From Chara braunii (taxonomy: Eukaryota; Streptophyta; Charophyceae; Charales; Characeae): a stretch of DNA of 42,850 nt. The position numbers were made by a program, and so were the translations under genes. Numbering within the stretch: position 1 is the stretch's first letter; each line of letters starts with the position of its first letter. This document shows positions 40,728 to 42,850 of the stretch, one piece after another. The notes beneath the pieces were generated by a model, which was not told where the DNA came from, did not search any database, and saw nothing but the letters and a program-made list of their open reading frames with translations. The stretch is from the NCBI GenBank assembly GCA_003427395.1, contig BFEA01000002.1, positions 1,859,368 to 1,902,217 on the forward strand, read 5' to 3'.

Positions 40728-41210
40728 TCTGCCTATGGTTTACCGGGCAGTTCTGTTTGTGACGATATATGCTACGACTTCGCTAGCTTCCTGCTACGTT
40801 TTTTTCCGAGCGGCAGTGGTCGGGGCCGTTACTAGGCGGCCATGCTGTGCCTCTAGTGCCAGCGGCGTGTCTGGAGTGTATTTTTTGGCTGTGACAGACC
40901 TTTCTTTGTTTCGTGGATGTTTTGCTTGGTTGTTGCTTGTGATGGGGTGTGAACAGACAGTCTGTAGAGTTTTCCATCTGGTGTGGGTGAGTGATAGTCT
41001 ACTTTGATTTTGGTTAAGGTAGATTATCATTTACAGTGTAATCAGTGAGGGGCAGACTGTTGAGGGTTCAGCCTCCTGATGAGTCGGTGAAACTCCGACG
41101 AAACAGTTTGTCACAGCCCCTCTTTTGTTGTCCTCTTCTCTCTCTCTGCCTACGGTTCACCGGGCAGTTCTGTTTGTGACGATATATATATATATATATA
41201 TATATAAGGA
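40728..41210 (+). mobile_element. Small element carrying a hammerhead ribozyme
   Basis: A 43-base block (CTGCCTATGGTTTACCGGGC ... TTTGTGACGATATAT) at 40728-40770 recurs at 41145-41189, 417 bases later, so the unit resembles a partial dimer of a 417-bp monomer. The ribozyme lies near the end of the monomer. (TA)n or TA-rich sequence flanks both sides. No protein is encoded. Architecture fits a retrozyme-like or Penelope-related non-autonomous retroelement; rice Micron elements also sit in (TA)n. Confidence 0.65.
41047..41122 (+). ncRNA. Type III hammerhead ribozyme
   Basis: Core CTGATGA (41076-41082) and GAAA (41100-41103). Stem I is GAGG/CCTC (41062-41065, 41072-41075) with a six-base loop. 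Stem II is GTCGG/CCGAC (41083-41087, 41095-41099) with a seven-base loop. Stem III pairs GGCAGACTGT (41051-41060) with ACAGTTTGTC (41103-41112), with two G-T pairs; an alternative outer helix GAGGGGC/GCCCCTC (41047-41053, 41116-41122) could extend it. Predicted cleavage follows T41061 (GTT). All invariant core bases are present. Stem III is open, as in plant retrozymes. Confidence 0.85.
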
Positions 41211-41572
41211 AAAGGGAGGGGGGAAGGGGGGGTGCCGGGGGGGGGGAGGGGAACTCTTCCTTTCACCAGGAAAAGGAAAAAGAAGAAATGAAGAGAGTTC
41301 AGATCTTGAGGGGAAATCAGTTAGATTCGATCATGTCAGAGGCTTGCACCTTGGGGAAAAGGGTAAAAAAAGGAAACAGAAAACCTGAATTTGGCCTGAT
41401 TCGGTGTGCAGATGCAGGCAGCCAGAAAGTTTGGGAGAAATTTTGAGCTGGATAAGACAGAAAAATGGATTAGTAACGAGTTTCAACATTAGGAATTTTA
41501 TTTTTGGAAAAAGGGAATTTTCATTATACCCAAGTTTCACGTGTGGAAATAATCAACCAAGTTTCACATTCG

Positions 41573-41740
41573 GGGGCCTGGTCCCACTAGCAAAGAGGAT
41601 AGGATAGAATGCCTGAATCTGGACGAGGTTATGGAGATGTGCAGGAAATCGAGATTGAACTGCTTTTCCGCATCTCTGCATAAAACACATCCAGATTCAG
41701 GAGCTCGATCGTATCCTTTTTGCTAGGGCGACCTTGGCCC
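41573..41740. mobile_element. Foldback MITE, TCCCACTAGCAAAG family
   Basis: Starts GGGGCCTGGTCCCACTAGCA and ends TTGCTAGGGCGACCTTGGCCC, closely matching 20498-20665 throughout. Confidence 0.75.
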
Positions 41741-41790
41741 AGGCCTACTCCCACTAAACTTTCTCAGTTCTTGGAACTTTTTGCCAATTC

Positions 41791-42264
41791 GAGGGCATAC
41801 TCACATGGCGACCCCAAATCCGCAAAATATGCAGATTTGCGGATTTGGGAAGGGCCCATTTGAGTTTTTGGGCATGGTTCACGTCACACTGCTGTACCTT
41901 TTCAGATGGGACATCGTAGCGGCCGGCCATCTGGAGAAATGGGGATTTGGTACTTGGCTGGTCACACGCACCATCCACAAATTGTGCAAGAGCTTGTGTG
42001 AACGAATTTTCGCCAATTTTCAAAGAAAATGCGAAAAAATAAACAGGGCATTTGGGGTCACCACCAGAGGTGACCCGCAAAATCCCTTGCGCCGCGGCTT
42101 CCCAGGCCGCAGACAAATGGGCACACCATTATAGTGCATTTGGTATGTTGGCAAATGGGCACACCATTATAGTGCATTTGGTACTTTGGCAAATCTGTGT
42201 GATCGGCCCGCTACCCTTTTTGGGGGGGATGTGGGATCATAGGTCCCAGTGTGAGTATGCCCTG
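41791..42264. mobile_element. MITE, AGGGCATACTCAC termini, hAT-like
   Basis: Left end AGGGCATACTCACATGG (41792), right end CAGTGTGAGTATGCCCT (to 42263). Encloses a 40-bp tandem duplication (AATGGGCACACCATTATAGT at 42116 and 42156). No transposase. Eight-base target duplications typical of hAT were not found. Confidence 0.6.
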
Positions 42265-42382
42265 AAAGGAATTGGTTTCATTGCACTTAAGTTACCAGTC
42301 CGTACAGCAATACAGTACAGGTGCACAGAAGCCCCCCACAGAGAAGAAGCAAAGACGAAAGAAGGGGCAACACCCACCCACC

Positions 42383-42385
<3 letters not shown>

Positions 42386-42425
<40 letters not shown>

Positions 42426-42574
42426 GCACCCACCCACCCACCCGCACACACACTCGGTCAAAAGCTGATAAAACAATCTGGCATGGCTATGCTTCTTTCG
42501 TGGAATTCTTTATGGCAGACATGATAACATACACATCCTCCCCCCTCCTACCTCCCGCCCCACACGCGTGAGCT

Positions 42575-42654
<80 letters not shown>

Positions 42655-42690
42655 ACACTAACTCGCACACACACACACACACACACACAC
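42386..42690. repeat. (CA)n microsatellites
   Basis: CA runs at 42386-42420, about 42577-42653 and 42666-42690, broken by short unique sequence. Confidence 0.97.
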
Positions 42691-42728
42691 CTGTCTCTTA
42701 TACACATCTAGATGTGTATAAGAGACAG
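42691..42728. other. Nextera mate-pair junction adapter (assembly artefact)
   Basis: Same doubled 19-base mosaic end as at 36086-36123, directly after a (CA)n run. The sequence beyond it is not proven to be contiguous with what precedes. Confidence 0.97.
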
Positions 42729-42850
42729 CGTCAGTAATCCAGTCTGGGCCGTGGTGTCCCTAGCGAAGGGGATAGGATAGAAATCCTGAATCTGGCTATG
42801 TTTTATGCAGAGATACAGAAAAGCAGTTCTATCTCGATTTCCTGCTCCTG
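42729..42850. repeat. Partial copy of the foldback MITE at 39825-40021
   Basis: 42754-42850 is almost identical to 39838-39950 (GATAGGATAGAAATCCTGAA etc.). It starts just after the adapter, so it may be a mate-pair read brought in from elsewhere. Confidence 0.8.

Overview
This is a repeat-dominated piece of a eukaryotic nuclear genome, read as a draft scaffold: one 730-base N gap, three single Ns, long homopolymers, and two untrimmed mate-pair junction adapters. I see no intact host protein gene. Several details suggest the green lineage: a primer-binding site of the plant initiator-Met type, a U2 snRNA copy whose first bases match the plant form, Ty3/gypsy and PIF/Harbinger elements and many MITEs. 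A charophyte alga such as Chara would fit, but the sequence does not prove it.

Region 1 (1-1415) holds small inverted-repeat elements. Region 2 (1416-13514) is one large, decayed Ty3/gypsy-type LTR retrotransposon on the minus strand. In element order it has a long 5' LTR of about 2.7 kb (13514-10784), a Met-type PBS, gag, aspartic protease, reverse transcriptase, RNase H, a PHD-like Cys/His module joined to the integrase, a GPY/F-like tail, an extra conserved gene in the env position (here 'ORF3'), and a 3' LTR cut off at 1416. The long LTR carries a conserved ORF of its own ('ORF0') downstream of a TATA box. A diverged relative of the same family lies at 24572-30583 and preserves the 3' half (GPY/F tail, ORF3, complete 3' LTR with ORF0). 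Comparing the two copies defines the LTR and shows that ORF0 and ORF3 are conserved.

Region 3 (13516-24571) starts with a PIF/Harbinger transposase fragment abutting the LTR, followed by foldback elements, tandem repeats, short poly(A)-tailed repeats, the assembly gap and a PIF-type MITE with TAA target-site duplications. A U2 snRNA retrocopy with poly(A) tail and target-site duplication sits inside the second element's LTR at 24701-24895.

Region 4 (29160-35100) is AT-rich and almost ORF-free. It contains an array of about 123-bp repeats and, at 33294-34010, seven hairpins with an identical AACTTA loop and changing but mostly complementary stems. Region 5 (35.1-42.85 kb) is a mosaic of MITEs, a tRNA-derived SINE candidate, satellites and two adapter artefacts. 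At 41047-41122 it holds a well-formed type III hammerhead ribozyme inside a small element that ends in (TA)n; a 5'-truncated relative lies at 31673-31778.

The strongest candidates for undescribed biology are the hammerhead element that sits in (TA)n, the AACTTA hairpin array, and the Ty3/gypsy family with ORF0 in its LTR, ORF3 after integrase and a PHD-like module before integrase.
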